Source: an uncultured Collinsella sp. (GTDB lineage Bacteria > Actinomycetota > Coriobacteriia > Coriobacteriales > Coriobacteriaceae). Taken from it: a stretch of 47,711 bases of DNA. The DNA is taken from NCBI GenBank assembly GCA_934654585.1, contig CAKUGF010000015.1:1-47711 (forward strand), written 5' to 3'. The translations under genes were made by a program, and so were the position numbers. Below, piece after piece: positions 1 to 7,726 of this stretch (the stretch's first letter is position 1; every line of letters begins with the position of its first letter). The notes beneath the pieces are model-generated. The model had not been told where the DNA came from. It did not search any database and saw only the letters and a program-made list of their open reading frames with translations.

Positions 1-180
1 ATTGTGGCACCCCGAGCCCGCGGAAAGAAGCTGCGACGCGGGGGAGGCGACCCCAATGGCTTTCTCATATCGTCTTTTGGGCTTCGAACCCTGCTTGAGT
101 GCCTTGGAAAGGCCGACAAGGGCCGTGAGGAGCGAGACCATAGCGGTCAGGAGCTTCACGAACTCAGTAAAATCGGTCAT
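1..180 (-). CDS. Small membrane peptide, C-terminus beyond the window edge
   Basis: An open frame of 60 codons reads off the left edge without a stop, so the product is partial. The chosen ATG at 180 has GGGAGG eight bases upstream. An earlier in-frame ATG at 186 sits directly against that RBS and is less likely. The start reads MTDFTEFVKLL, followed by a hydrophobic stretch at about residues 8-28 rich in Leu, Val and Ala that looks like one membrane helix, then a basic patch (KPKRR). It is on the same strand as the defence operon and 241 bases beyond its last stop. I do not recognise the family. A membrane effector or holin-like peptide is possible but is inference. Confidence 0.4.
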   Translation of the reverse strand, partial: MTDFTEFVKLLTAMVSLLTALVGLSKALKQGSKPKRRYEKAIGVASPASQLLSAGSGCHN

Positions 181-421
181 GGGCATCACCTCCCATCGGA
201 TGGAGGGCTCTGCCCGGCACGAGGACTGCCGCCAGCAAGGACGATTCTATCAGAGCGGCTGGTCCCGCCGGTCAATTCATACTCCACACCCTCGCCGAAT
301 TGCGAGCATGGCAGAATCGGCACTGGATGGCAGCGCGCTAGGGCACCGACGATGAGCTTTCCAAAACTAGCGAGGGATCGGCCGCGAAGTCGATTGCTAC
401 ACCCTCGCGCAAGCGGCCGAG

Positions 422-1333
422 CTAGAAATCAATCGTCCCGGCGACGTTCTCAACGTTCTTCCTATAGGCTGCCCGGGAGGTCTCTTCACGCGCTCGGCGC
501 TTTTGTTCCCTCTCAAGGTATTCGGCCTCAAGCCTGTTGGCTTCTTTCACGCACAGGATGAGAGTATCGCGGTGGTAGTCCCTCACCTCTTCGATGGTGG
601 TCCCGTTGAGGACTATTTCGTCGCCGACAACCGATGCGATACCAGGTCTGTGCATAGAGGTAAATCTCGGCGGACAGCTCCAGGTCCTCACAAACAGTTC
701 GATCCATAAGAGACTGGGATGTCGTGACAGCTTGAACGGCACTTTGTAAAGAGCGCTCCCCCTCGTCCCATCGTTTCTTGGCTCTCCAACCTCATCGACC
801 ACGATACCGATGATTCTGACGGGCTCAAATTCACCGTCTTCTTGTTGTTTTTCCGAGAACGTCTGAGGGATGCGGCGCTTGGGCGCAACCGACGGCTTCT
901 TCTTGGCCCCATAAAGGGTCGCAAGCAAATCGTCATAGCCACGAGACTCGACCCCATCGCCCAAGTCGACCGCCAGTTTCCCCTTGAGGAAGGTCGGGAG
1001 GCTTTCCCCAACGCCCCCTTCCTTTATTACCGGGATAAACTTCCTCTCATTATGCCCAGAGAACAGTTCCCCGCTGATGATATGACCCTCGTATCCAACC
1101 CCACCGATTCTTGCATCGGCCTTCTGCTTATATACTGGGGTGCAAACGATAAGAACATAGTCCGACGACCTGACCGACTGCTCCATGAACTGAGGCAACC
1201 TGTCGCCGAGCTCAAGGTCATATTGATCCACAATTGCCTCGATACCATCGGCTAGCAGACGGTCTGCCAGTGCCTTTACCCATGCACGATGTTCTTCGCT
1301 CTCCCATGCGTAGGATATGAAAACCTTCGTCAC
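422..1333 (-). CDS. SEFIR (TIR-like) domain protein, probable defence effector
   Basis: Residues 1-105 match the bacterial SEFIR pattern: FISYAW at the N-terminus, then a box with GIEAIVDQYDLELGDRLPQF (about 31-50), then FIPVIKEG (about 99-106). SEFIR domains are relatives of TIR; several bacterial TIR and SEFIR proteins act in phage defence, some by consuming NAD+. Whether this one is an NADase cannot be told from sequence alone. The C-terminal half (about 150-303) has no motif I recognise. I chose the GTG at 1333, which has GGGGG six bases upstream and starts right at the domain; an earlier GTG at 1357 adds eight residues. It is the last gene of a four-gene minus-strand operon, 33 bases after the DUF262/DUF1524 gene. 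Confidence 0.8.
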   Translation of the reverse strand: MTKVFISYAWESEEHRAWVKALADRLLADGIEAIVDQYDLELGDRLPQFMEQSVRSSDYVLIVCTPVYKQKADARIGGVGYEGHIISGELFSGHNERKFIPVIKEGGVGESLPTFLKGKLAVDLGDGVESRGYDDLLATLYGAKKKPSVAPKRRIPQTFSEKQQEDGEFEPVRIIGIVVDEVGEPRNDGTRGSALYKVPFKLSRHPSLLWIELFVRTWSCPPRFTSMHRPGIASVVGDEIVLNGTTIEEVRDYHRDTLILCVKEANRLEAEYLEREQKRRAREETSRAAYRKNVENVAGTIDF

Positions 1334-1366
1334 TTCAGCCCCCAATCGCAGGTTCACAGCGCAAGC

Positions 1367-3136
1367 CTAAAGCCGCTCGTAGGCCCTCTTCACAAGCTCG
1401 CCCATAAGCTGCCTTCGCTTGCTGACGAACTCCTCGTAATCGAGGCCCTCGAACCCAACGGGCAGGGCGTGCTCCTCGCAGTTGCGGCGATACTCGTCCT
1501 CCCCCAGCGCGTCGCGATACCTACGAACGTACTCATTCGGGGCATCATCCGAGATGTAGATGTTGTTCTGGTAGTCAACGAGGGTGAAGTTACCTCGGTT
1601 GCTGCGCTGCGAAAGGTAGCCCTTGGTCCTCAGGTAGTTATCTGGAAACAGATGGTGCTTGTCCAGGGCCTTCTTAGAACCCGACGAACCGGTAAGCAGC
1701 AGCTGAGAAAGGGGGGCCGTGCTGAACAGTGCCTTGGCACCGAGCACAACCTGAGCCGCGACGAAGCCCCACCAGGTCGGACCCGTCGCCTCGTTTGCAT
1801 CGAGGGAGCTGGGCAGCGTAATGGAGAAATAATCGTCCGTCATGATGGCGGCGAGCCTACGGTCGAAGTACGCTTGGAACTCGTCGGCAGTATCAAGGCG
1901 CGAGACATCGTTAAGCTGCTGTTCGAACTCGGATTCGAAGGATCCCACATAGAGCCCCGTTATGGCTGCGGCGAAATACCAGCGCCGCACGAGCCTGCGC
2001 GCAGCCAGTGGCTCCATGTCGAACTCATAGCGCCCGATAAGGTAGAACGCATAGCAGAACATGAGTGCGTTGCCCGACCCCACCTGGTCGGAGCAGACGT
2101 AGCCCGCCTCCGCTAGCGTGTTGATGAAGGCATGCCAGTTGTTCAGGTCAAGCACGAGATCGAGAGCGCGACCGAACGTGGCAAAGTTCTCGGCCCGCGT
2201 CTCGGGCGTCGTTTCCTTTGTCTTGAGATCTCGCCCGCGAAGAATCTGATAGGCATAACGCAGGCGACCCCTCTTGAACCCCACGCCCACCGTGGCGCGG
2301 ATGATATGCGTCGGCGAGACGGTCATGAGCGGGTTGTACGAGGTGCCCTTTGCAGGCGCATAGCTCATGGCGCAGAACTCCTCTATGCGCTCCCTCATGG
2401 CAGGTTCGTAGACCGAAAGCAGGGTCATGATGAAGTCATCCTGCTTAAGCGCCTGCCCTTGCGAGTTCACACGCACAAAGATGTCCGATACGGTCTCCTC
2501 GTCAGCCGATTCGGAAATCTCCAGCGTCGGCAAAAGATAACGCTCAAGCCCGAGCAATGCGTTGAGCCCGCTCTCGACGGCATCCTCACCGTCATCGTCG
2601 AGTTCGGGTTCGCCCTTTTTGGCATTCGTCTCGTTAAGGCGCTTGATGAACGCCCTGCGATAGGCGCTCAGCTTGTTGTCGTGGTTCGCCGCGAAGGCCT
2701 CGGATACGTCCGGCACATAGCGCGAATCCCTCTCGGTCGAGGCGTCGGCATTCTTGAATGCGCGCGCGATGGGGTCGTAGGCGATCCTCACCGTACGCTC
2801 CTTGAAGTTCTTGTCGCGCACGGGTACGCCGTACAGAGAGCTCAAGAGAGCAGTGAGCCTCTGCTGTCCGTCGATGACAAGGGACTTGGGGACGGCATAT
2901 GCCTTCTGGTTCGAGCCTATGGCAGACCTCTTGCCCGCGTCGTCGCTCGGAGAGTCCCACAGCATCACATAGCCGATAGGGTATCCGCGAAGCATGGAAT
3001 CAAGCAGATCGCGAACCTTTTCATTGCCCCACACGAAAGGTCGTTGCAGGTCGGGCAGGCCGATTTTGCCCGTCTGAACATCCTTCAGGATGTTACCAAC
3101 CTCCAGCGATATGGGGGTATAAATGGAGTTAGGCAT
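1367..3136 (-). CDS. GmrSD-type DUF262/DUF1524 protein
   Basis: This 589-residue protein has both halves of the GmrSD architecture in one chain. The N-terminal DUF262 shows LPDLQRPFVW (about 27-36) and the signature DGQQR (89-93), the nucleotide-binding ParB-like motif. The C-terminal DUF1524 shows HHLFP (494-498) followed by NRGNF near 513, the His-Asn pattern of an HNH-type nuclease. Known relatives (GmrSD, BrxU, SspE-like proteins) are NTP-dependent endonucleases, often directed by DNA modification. The substrate here is unknown. The start codon overlaps the end of the upstream HEPN-like gene by 8 bases, so translation is probably coupled. Cytoplasmic. It sits with an MmeI-like modification-restriction gene, so it may sense or guard DNA modification state; that is inference. 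Confidence 0.88.
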   Translation of the reverse strand: MPNSIYTPISLEVGNILKDVQTGKIGLPDLQRPFVWGNEKVRDLLDSMLRGYPIGYVMLWDSPSDDAGKRSAIGSNQKAYAVPKSLVIDGQQRLTALLSSLYGVPVRDKNFKERTVRIAYDPIARAFKNADASTERDSRYVPDVSEAFAANHDNKLSAYRRAFIKRLNETNAKKGEPELDDDGEDAVESGLNALLGLERYLLPTLEISESADEETVSDIFVRVNSQGQALKQDDFIMTLLSVYEPAMRERIEEFCAMSYAPAKGTSYNPLMTVSPTHIIRATVGVGFKRGRLRYAYQILRGRDLKTKETTPETRAENFATFGRALDLVLDLNNWHAFINTLAEAGYVCSDQVGSGNALMFCYAFYLIGRYEFDMEPLAARRLVRRWYFAAAITGLYVGSFESEFEQQLNDVSRLDTADEFQAYFDRRLAAIMTDDYFSITLPSSLDANEATGPTWWGFVAAQVVLGAKALFSTAPLSQLLLTGSSGSKKALDKHHLFPDNYLRTKGYLSQRSNRGNFTLVDYQNNIYISDDAPNEYVRRYRDALGEDEYRRNCEEHALPVGFEGLDYEEFVSKRRQLMGELVKRAYERL

Positions 3137-3572
3137 TGGCAGTATTCCTATCTCTACACTTGTATAGCTCGTCGCTCAATTCTTGATTTCTGTCGATGAA
3201 GGAGCAGAGCAGTTCACGGTCAATCTGGTATTGATAGTTTGGGCGTTCTTTGTCCTTGGCCTTAACCTTCGTTCGGAGCTCCTGTCGCCCATCATGCGTC
3301 ACCGGAAAACTGTGAATGATTCTGTTCCTCTCATTTCCAAGATCACAGAGCAGTTCCAGGATTCTAACGTCCTCTTCATTCACAAGCCATTTCTTTCCTT
3401 CGTCCTTGAGCCGCCCCGTCATCATGTCGGTAAGCCCGCACCAATCGGGAGCCCCGGCGTGCATAAGATTCTCCACAAAGAAGGAGACGTTCGAGTTGAA
3501 TACGTATACCGCCTCCCCAAGAAGGGTCAGGTACGCCTCGTCAGGCAAGGAGAAACGCGTGGGGTGGATCAT
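3129..3572 (-). CDS. Small HEPN-like protein in the defence operon
   Basis: This 147-residue protein is largely helical by composition. It carries ERNRIIHSF at residues 81-89, so Arg82 and His87 form an R-x4-H motif, the hallmark of HEPN RNases. The position late in a helical domain, preceded by ILELLCDLGNER, also fits. Its ATG overlaps the TGA of the upstream methyltransferase gene (ATGA), and its own end overlaps the DUF262 gene by 8 bases, so the three are translationally coupled. HEPN proteins are common RNA-cleaving effectors in toxin-antitoxin, Abi and CRISPR systems. I see no nucleotidyltransferase antitoxin partner beside it. It may be a non-catalytic helical partner protein; the HEPN call rests mainly on one motif. 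Confidence 0.6.
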   Translation of the reverse strand: MIHPTRFSLPDEAYLTLLGEAVYVFNSNVSFFVENLMHAGAPDWCGLTDMMTGRLKDEGKKWLVNEEDVRILELLCDLGNERNRIIHSFPVTHDGRQELRTKVKAKDKERPNYQYQIDRELLCSFIDRNQELSDELYKCRDRNTANA

Positions 3573-6400
3573 TCGCTATCACCGACCTTCTTGGCGTATA
3601 GGTTGAAAAGATGGGCGACTATCTTCTCCTCGTCCCCACCGAAGTCGACGCCATAGGCAGCCTCAACAGCAGCGTCGAGCGCCTTATGCGCAGACATAAG
3701 CTCGGGAAAGAACGTCTCGTTCTTTGGATCGTACATGTCCGCGAGCGTCGCACCCTCTTGGGCGTCACGGGCATCGAGCACGGCCTGGGCGCAGCGCTTG
3801 ACTTCCTCGCGTTGCGATTCCGTTGGGTCAGGCCAGACGAAATTGTTGTAGTCAATACCAGCTGAATACTGATAATCATCTTTCAGTCTTCCGGTCACGA
3901 CTCTAACCCATGCATTGTGCAATTGAGACTGCAGTACCCCATATTGATAGAGGGTTGCATTTGGGATAAGGCGAACTTTATTGCTACAGAAAACTGAGGA
4001 GTCAACGAACCCCATTGGGATGTATCGCCTTCGGCTTGATGAAACCTCTGGTATCAAGATCGAATCTGTATCCGACAGGATTTCAGTTCCAAAATGCGCA
4101 GGACGCTCCGCGGCTTTAACGGTCTGGCTTCTCTTGCTCTTGAGCCGATACTGGCGCACCGCCTCAACCCTTTCCCTGCATATAGGCAGATTCTTCAGCT
4201 CATCCCATTTTGCATTCCCGAGCCACAAACACCAACGGCTTTTGCCGCGTATAAATTCTTGTGATCCAAGCCACTTGTGGAAGAATATCTTTGCCCCAGG
4301 TTCACGCTGCAAGAATTCATTTTTCTGTTCATCTGTAAAGAGATAATTGCCGTCGTCTATGGGCTGAGAACCTATGCCCATCTCTGGAACATCTGATATT
4401 GGCTTACTCTTGCTGTAGATAAAGACATCTGGAGCATCCTTCAGATACGAATTGATGCGATTCATGGAAATCAGTTCTTCGTCAGAATCGGGCGTCGCAT
4501 GATAGAAGAGCGTCTTGCTTCCTGCCTCACGAGAGAACCCGACGATGACGCAAAAGACATGCGCCTTATCTGCCGCCTCGTTGTCCCACCTGAACGTGTT
4601 GTGCGCAAAGTCGATGTGGATACCCAGGTCGTGCAGGGGTTTCCAGAGGTTGGCGACCTGCTCGCCCTGACATATCGAGTTGGTAGAGACCAGGGCACAG
4701 CGCGTGTGCTTTCCCTGCGTGAACCTCGCGGCCTTCATGTACCAGGCCCCGCAGTAGTCGATGTTGCCCGCGTTCTTCGCTCCGTCGAAGACCTCAAGGA
4801 GCTCTGCCTTCTGCTCTTTGGACTGGTTACGGGCCCCGAGAAAGGGCGGGTTGCCCACGAGGTACGTGAGGTCATCGGGAAACACCTCAGACCAATCGGT
4901 CTTGAGCGCGTTGCCCTCATGGAGATTGCTGAGGCTCCTAAGCGGCAGGAAGTCGAAGTCGTAGTCGACGTATATCTCCTGCGTCTTGCGCAGCATCTGC
5001 TCCTCTGTGATCCACAGGGCGGTCTTAGCGACCGAGACGGCGAAGTCGTTTATCTCGATACCGTACAGCTGATCCAGGGACACGCGGACAGGGCTATCCT
5101 GCGCAATGACGAAGGATGTCTGTCCCGCGTTGCCGGTCTCCTCGCTGAGCTCGTCCTCGATGATTCGGTTCTCGATGGTGCGCAGCTGCCGGTACGCCTC
5201 GGTAAGGAAGTTGCCCGAACCGCATGCCGGGTCGCCGATGGTGATGGAGGCCACCTTGTCGTGCAGCCTCGCCAGGGCCTGCTTGCGTTTCGCCGCCGTC
5301 CTCTCGCCCTCGGCCTCGTGCAGTTCGTCCCACAGCTCGTCGAGGAAGAGCGGCTTGAGGCAGCGCTCGATGTTCTCCACGCTCGTGTAGTGCATGCCCC
5401 CGGCATGGCGGGTCTCGGGGTTCAACGTCCCCTCGAACACGCCGCCGAAGATGACGCCCGAGATCTCACGCCAATCGAAGTCCTGGGACGCGTCGGTGAT
5501 GGCCTCGAGGATTTCCGGAGTCATCTGCGGAACGATAATGGAGGAGTCGGCGAACAGCCCACCGTTCACGTACGGGAAGACCGCGAGGTCCTCGTCCATG
5601 TACTCGTCCCGCTTGTCCAGGGGCGTGTCGATCGCCTCGAACAGGTCCACCAGCTTGCGGCGGAGCTTGGCAGGGTCACCCTCGCAGTACCTACCGAACG
5701 CCTGGTGCGATTGCAGGAGGTCGGCGTCCTCGGCGTAGAGCAGGAAGATGATTCGGGTGATGAGCACGTTGAGCGAGCGCTGCTCCTCCTGCGCGCGCTC
5801 GTCCTTCTCCTCGATGTGGTGGTACTGCTTGGCGAGGGCATCGTAGAGCCTGGAAACGTAGGCCCCGGCCTCGATAGAGAGCTGCTGCTCCTTGTGCAGG
5901 CGGCTCGTCTCGTTGGAGGTCAGGAAGGACAGGAGATACAGGCTGTCTGGGAGCTCTTCCAAGGAGAACTCCTGCACGGTGTCCTCGGGCCTCTCGTTGT
6001 CGAGGTCGTAGAGGTGGAATGTCCCGAAGTTGCACGTCATCACCCAGCGGGGGCGCTCGGAGTACGGCAGGTGTCGCGCGTACCACATGGCCTGCTGGAG
6101 CGGTGTCTCCATGCCGCCGTTCCTGGGTTCGGGCTTGTCGAGGTCGATGCCCCACGACTTCTGCTCGCAGAGGAAGTTGTGGTCGGAGACGAACACGTCG
6201 ATGCGACGACCTCTCACCTTGCGTTCGAAGTCGACGAAGCTGTCTATGGTGTTGGACGGGATGCCCAGGACGTTGATGAGCAGGTCGACCCAGAACTTCT
6301 GCGTATCCTGCTGCTCGTTGTTGGAGCCAGCGGGGATGGCACCGAGGCGTTTCTTCCACCGCTTGACGAACTCCTTTGCCTCTTTCTTGCTGGCAGGCAT
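3569..6400 (-). CDS. MmeI-like fused nuclease and N6-adenine DNA methyltransferase
   Basis: This 943-residue protein follows the single-chain type IIG/IIL plan. The N-terminal PD-(D/E)xK nuclease shows Asp68 in RIDVF and Glu79-Gln80-Lys81, the spacing described for MmeI. A helical spacer covers about 150-330. The gamma-class methyltransferase has DPACGSGNF (390-398, SAM binding) and NPPF (517-520, catalytic). A target-recognition region follows to the C-terminus, with a short conserved-looking tail. One chain would both methylate and cut, with the same recognition domain for both. The start has AGGAGG six bases upstream. It is first in the four-gene operon and overlaps the HEPN-like gene by 4 bases. 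The recognition sequence cannot be read from the protein by eye. A modification-only role is possible if the nuclease is inactive, but the active-site residues are present. Confidence 0.88.
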   Translation of the reverse strand: MPASKKEAKEFVKRWKKRLGAIPAGSNNEQQDTQKFWVDLLINVLGIPSNTIDSFVDFERKVRGRRIDVFVSDHNFLCEQKSWGIDLDKPEPRNGGMETPLQQAMWYARHLPYSERPRWVMTCNFGTFHLYDLDNERPEDTVQEFSLEELPDSLYLLSFLTSNETSRLHKEQQLSIEAGAYVSRLYDALAKQYHHIEEKDERAQEEQRSLNVLITRIIFLLYAEDADLLQSHQAFGRYCEGDPAKLRRKLVDLFEAIDTPLDKRDEYMDEDLAVFPYVNGGLFADSSIIVPQMTPEILEAITDASQDFDWREISGVIFGGVFEGTLNPETRHAGGMHYTSVENIERCLKPLFLDELWDELHEAEGERTAAKRKQALARLHDKVASITIGDPACGSGNFLTEAYRQLRTIENRIIEDELSEETGNAGQTSFVIAQDSPVRVSLDQLYGIEINDFAVSVAKTALWITEEQMLRKTQEIYVDYDFDFLPLRSLSNLHEGNALKTDWSEVFPDDLTYLVGNPPFLGARNQSKEQKAELLEVFDGAKNAGNIDYCGAWYMKAARFTQGKHTRCALVSTNSICQGEQVANLWKPLHDLGIHIDFAHNTFRWDNEAADKAHVFCVIVGFSREAGSKTLFYHATPDSDEELISMNRINSYLKDAPDVFIYSKSKPISDVPEMGIGSQPIDDGNYLFTDEQKNEFLQREPGAKIFFHKWLGSQEFIRGKSRWCLWLGNAKWDELKNLPICRERVEAVRQYRLKSKRSQTVKAAERPAHFGTEILSDTDSILIPEVSSSRRRYIPMGFVDSSVFCSNKVRLIPNATLYQYGVLQSQLHNAWVRVVTGRLKDDYQYSAGIDYNNFVWPDPTESQREEVKRCAQAVLDARDAQEGATLADMYDPKNETFFPELMSAHKALDAAVEAAYGVDFGGDEEKIVAHLFNLYAKKVGDSE

Positions 6401-6412
6401 ACCGGACCTCCT

Positions 6413-6739
6413 GCGTCGTCGTCTCTTTCGGACAATTTTAAGGGGTTAGGGTGGTACCGCGGACGGAAGGGCGAATTTTCAACGATCCCCGGTGTCGGAG
6501 GTCCCGAGTAAAACCCGGAGACGCCGAGGACTGTTGGAAACTCGCCCATCTCGCAGCAACGTCAACCTAGGTTTTCAACGCTTTCCATAACCGAAGGGCC
6601 TACATCCAACCCGTAGGCTGTGGGAAGGGTTGAAAACCGGCCCTGAGGATAAAATATGAAGTTGAGATGATTTCACCATAGAAAGAACTTTCACCCTATT
6701 TCACCCCTCAATCGAGTTTCGCCCCTATTTATACAGAAA
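6413..6739. other. Gene-free stretch with a large imperfect palindrome
   Basis: This is the leader side of the defence operon and contains no gene I can support. At 6570-6638 GGTTTTCAAC and GTTGAAAACC bracket a structured interior, which includes GCCTAC (6598-6603) pairing with GTAGGC (6613-6618). The defence operon promoter should lie here on the minus strand, but I cannot pick convincing -35/-10 boxes. Confidence 0.5.
6448..6462 (+). other. Orphan match to the T-box antiterminator core
   Basis: AGGGTGGTACCGCG matches exactly the conserved 14-base core of T-box leaders that sense uncharged tRNA. It reads on the plus strand, 48 bases outside the start of the minus-strand methyltransferase gene. 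Nothing downstream on the plus strand encodes a synthetase or transporter, and no terminator with a U-run follows. A Stem I would have to lie inside the methyltransferase gene. It may be a remnant of an ancestral leader or chance; I do not call a working riboswitch. Confidence 0.25.
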
Positions 6740-6769
6740 CAGGTCAGACGATTTACACCGTCTGACCTG
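6740..6769 (-). terminator. Hairpin after tRNA-Arg, probable terminator
   Basis: CAGGTCAGACG (6740-6750) pairs perfectly with CGTCTGACCTG (6759-6769) around an 8-base loop. It lies 10 bases past the 3' end of the tRNA in its reading direction and is followed on that strand by a short T-containing stretch. The opposite strand has five T residues after the stem, so it could act both ways. Confidence 0.55.
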
Positions 6770-6778
6770 CGATTTTTC

Positions 6779-6854
6779 TGGTGCCCCCGGGCGGATTCGA
6801 ACCGTCGACACCCGCTTTAGGAGAGCGGTGCTCTATCCCCTGAGCTACGGAGGC
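6779..6854 (-). tRNA. tRNA-Arg (anticodon CCT)
   Basis: The minus-strand sequence folds as a cloverleaf. The acceptor arm is GCCTCCG with CGGGGGC, followed by discriminator A and an encoded CCA. The D-arm contains AGCTCAGGGGATAGAGC. The anticodon stem CCGCT/AGCGG holds the loop CTCCTAA, giving anticodon CCT. The T-arm contains GGTTCGAATCC. The 3' end points at the defence operon, the usual orientation for an integration site. I found no second copy of the 3' end in the window, so any distal att site would be beyond the left edge. Confidence 0.93.
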
Positions 6855-6928
6855 ATGTTGTACTAGTGTAGCAGATTTACGCCGCTGCCATACAGCGCAT
6901 AGCCACTCTTCGAAGTTGAGGCTAAATA

Positions 6929-7147
6929 GCTTTCCGGAAAGCGTATCCCACTATCCGGGCGAATTCTGGTCCCCAGTTTCCCAATGAGGCCCCTCCGGGA
7001 AACTACGTCCCAGAATTTGCGATTGGAACGGGATGCGGTTTCCCAAACGGGCCCGTTTCGGAAACTGTGTCCCGGAATGCGCGCTCAAACTGGGATGCAG
7101 TTTCCGAATCGAAGCCCTGCGGGAAAATGCGTCCCAGTTTGAGGGGC
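6929..7147. repeat. Cluster of family B hairpins (GGAAA...TCCC palindromes)
   Basis: Several degenerate copies of one palindromic unit lie head to tail. Stems pair GGAAA-type ends with TTTCC-type ends, with internal GTCCC or ATCCC next to short loops such as GAATTTGCGATTGGAAC and GAATGCGCGCTCAAAC. The same unit recurs at 30697-30743 and 47480-47575, and a form with a different stem at 25930-25997. No gene is present. Function unknown; REP-like mobility is one possibility. Confidence 0.7.
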
Positions 7148-7153
7148 TGCAGG

Positions 7154-7211
7154 TAGTCATTGGGGACGTTCTTTAATGACTAGTCGTTTAAGAACGTCCC
7201 CAATGACTAGT
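7154..7211. repeat. Family A mirrored hairpin pair (stem ACTAGTCATT)
   Basis: Two hairpins share a central stem arm. The first has stem TAGTCATT/AATGACTA and loop GGGGACGTTCTTT. The second has stem ACTAGTCGTT/AATGACTAGT and the reverse-complement loop TAAGAACGTCCCC. One G-T pair in the second stem leaves pairing intact. The element overlaps the stop codon of the DUF956 gene at 7207. Copies of this stem type are at 10808-10892 and 47582-47657. Confidence 0.8.
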
Positions 7212-7605
7212 TGCCCCTGTGGAAGAGGCTTTTGATAGCGCTGGGGATGCTCTTGGCGCCCTTGGCCGTCACGTCGATGAAGTCGGGCGAACGCACGAGT
7301 TTATCCTCGTCTACGTACTTGCGCACCGCGCGAAGCGTCTCTTTGTCGTCGCGCGTCGAAAACGTAAAGTGACCGTTATCCTTGGTAAAGATGGCAAAGC
7401 GCGTGATCTTCTTGGTGCCGCGCAAAACCTCGGCCGCGATGTAGTCGACCTCGTCCCACGGGATTTGAATATAATCCTCGGGGTTGCGCTCGTTGTAGTA
7501 CTCGAATGCCTTGTTGCCCACCATCACATTGCCGTGGCTGGTAAGCCCCATCAGGCAGGTTGCCGGCGTTGCCAGATCGACCGTGCTGTTCTGAGATTGC
7601 GCCAT
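7207..7605 (-). CDS. DUF956 family protein of the mannose PTS operon
   Basis: This 132-residue protein begins MAQSQNSTVDLATPATCLMG and contains MVGNKAFEYYNERNPEDYIQ, typical of DUF956, a small GRAM/PH-like cytoplasmic protein that often ends mannose-family PTS operons in Firmicutes (also called ManO). Its molecular role is not established. The start at 7605 was preferred over one 13 codons upstream because it has GAGGGCGAGG before it and matches the family's N-terminus. It lies 121 bases after the IID gene on the same strand, so it is probably co-transcribed. A family A palindrome covers its stop codon, so the stop may be part of an inserted element. Confidence 0.78.
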   Translation of the reverse strand: MAQSQNSTVDLATPATCLMGLTSHGNVMVGNKAFEYYNERNPEDYIQIPWDEVDYIAAEVLRGTKKITRFAIFTKDNGHFTFSTRDDKETLRAVRKYVDEDKLVRSPDFIDVTAKGAKSIPSAIKSLFHRGN

Positions 7606-7726
7606 GCGCGCCTCGCCCTCCAAATAAAACAAATCGGACCGCATCCAGTGTACCCACCGGGTGCGGTCCGTTTCAATGGCTCAAAAGCCCTTGCTCAGCA
7701 AACCTCGGTCTTAAGCCGAAGCGTGC

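Noticed and set aside
6448..6462. Functional T-box riboswitch
   Set aside because: There is no target gene downstream, no terminator, and Stem I would have to overlap the methyltransferase coding region. I kept it only as an orphan motif.
4499..6511. A 670-codon plus-strand open frame opposite the MmeI-like gene
   Set aside because: The translation is Val/Leu/Glu-rich with no motif and no RBS, while the minus strand has clear nuclease and methyltransferase motifs.
6929..7211. CRISPR-like array of repeats
   Set aside because: Repeat units are palindromes of uneven spacing and sequence, without fixed-length spacers, and no cas gene is present.
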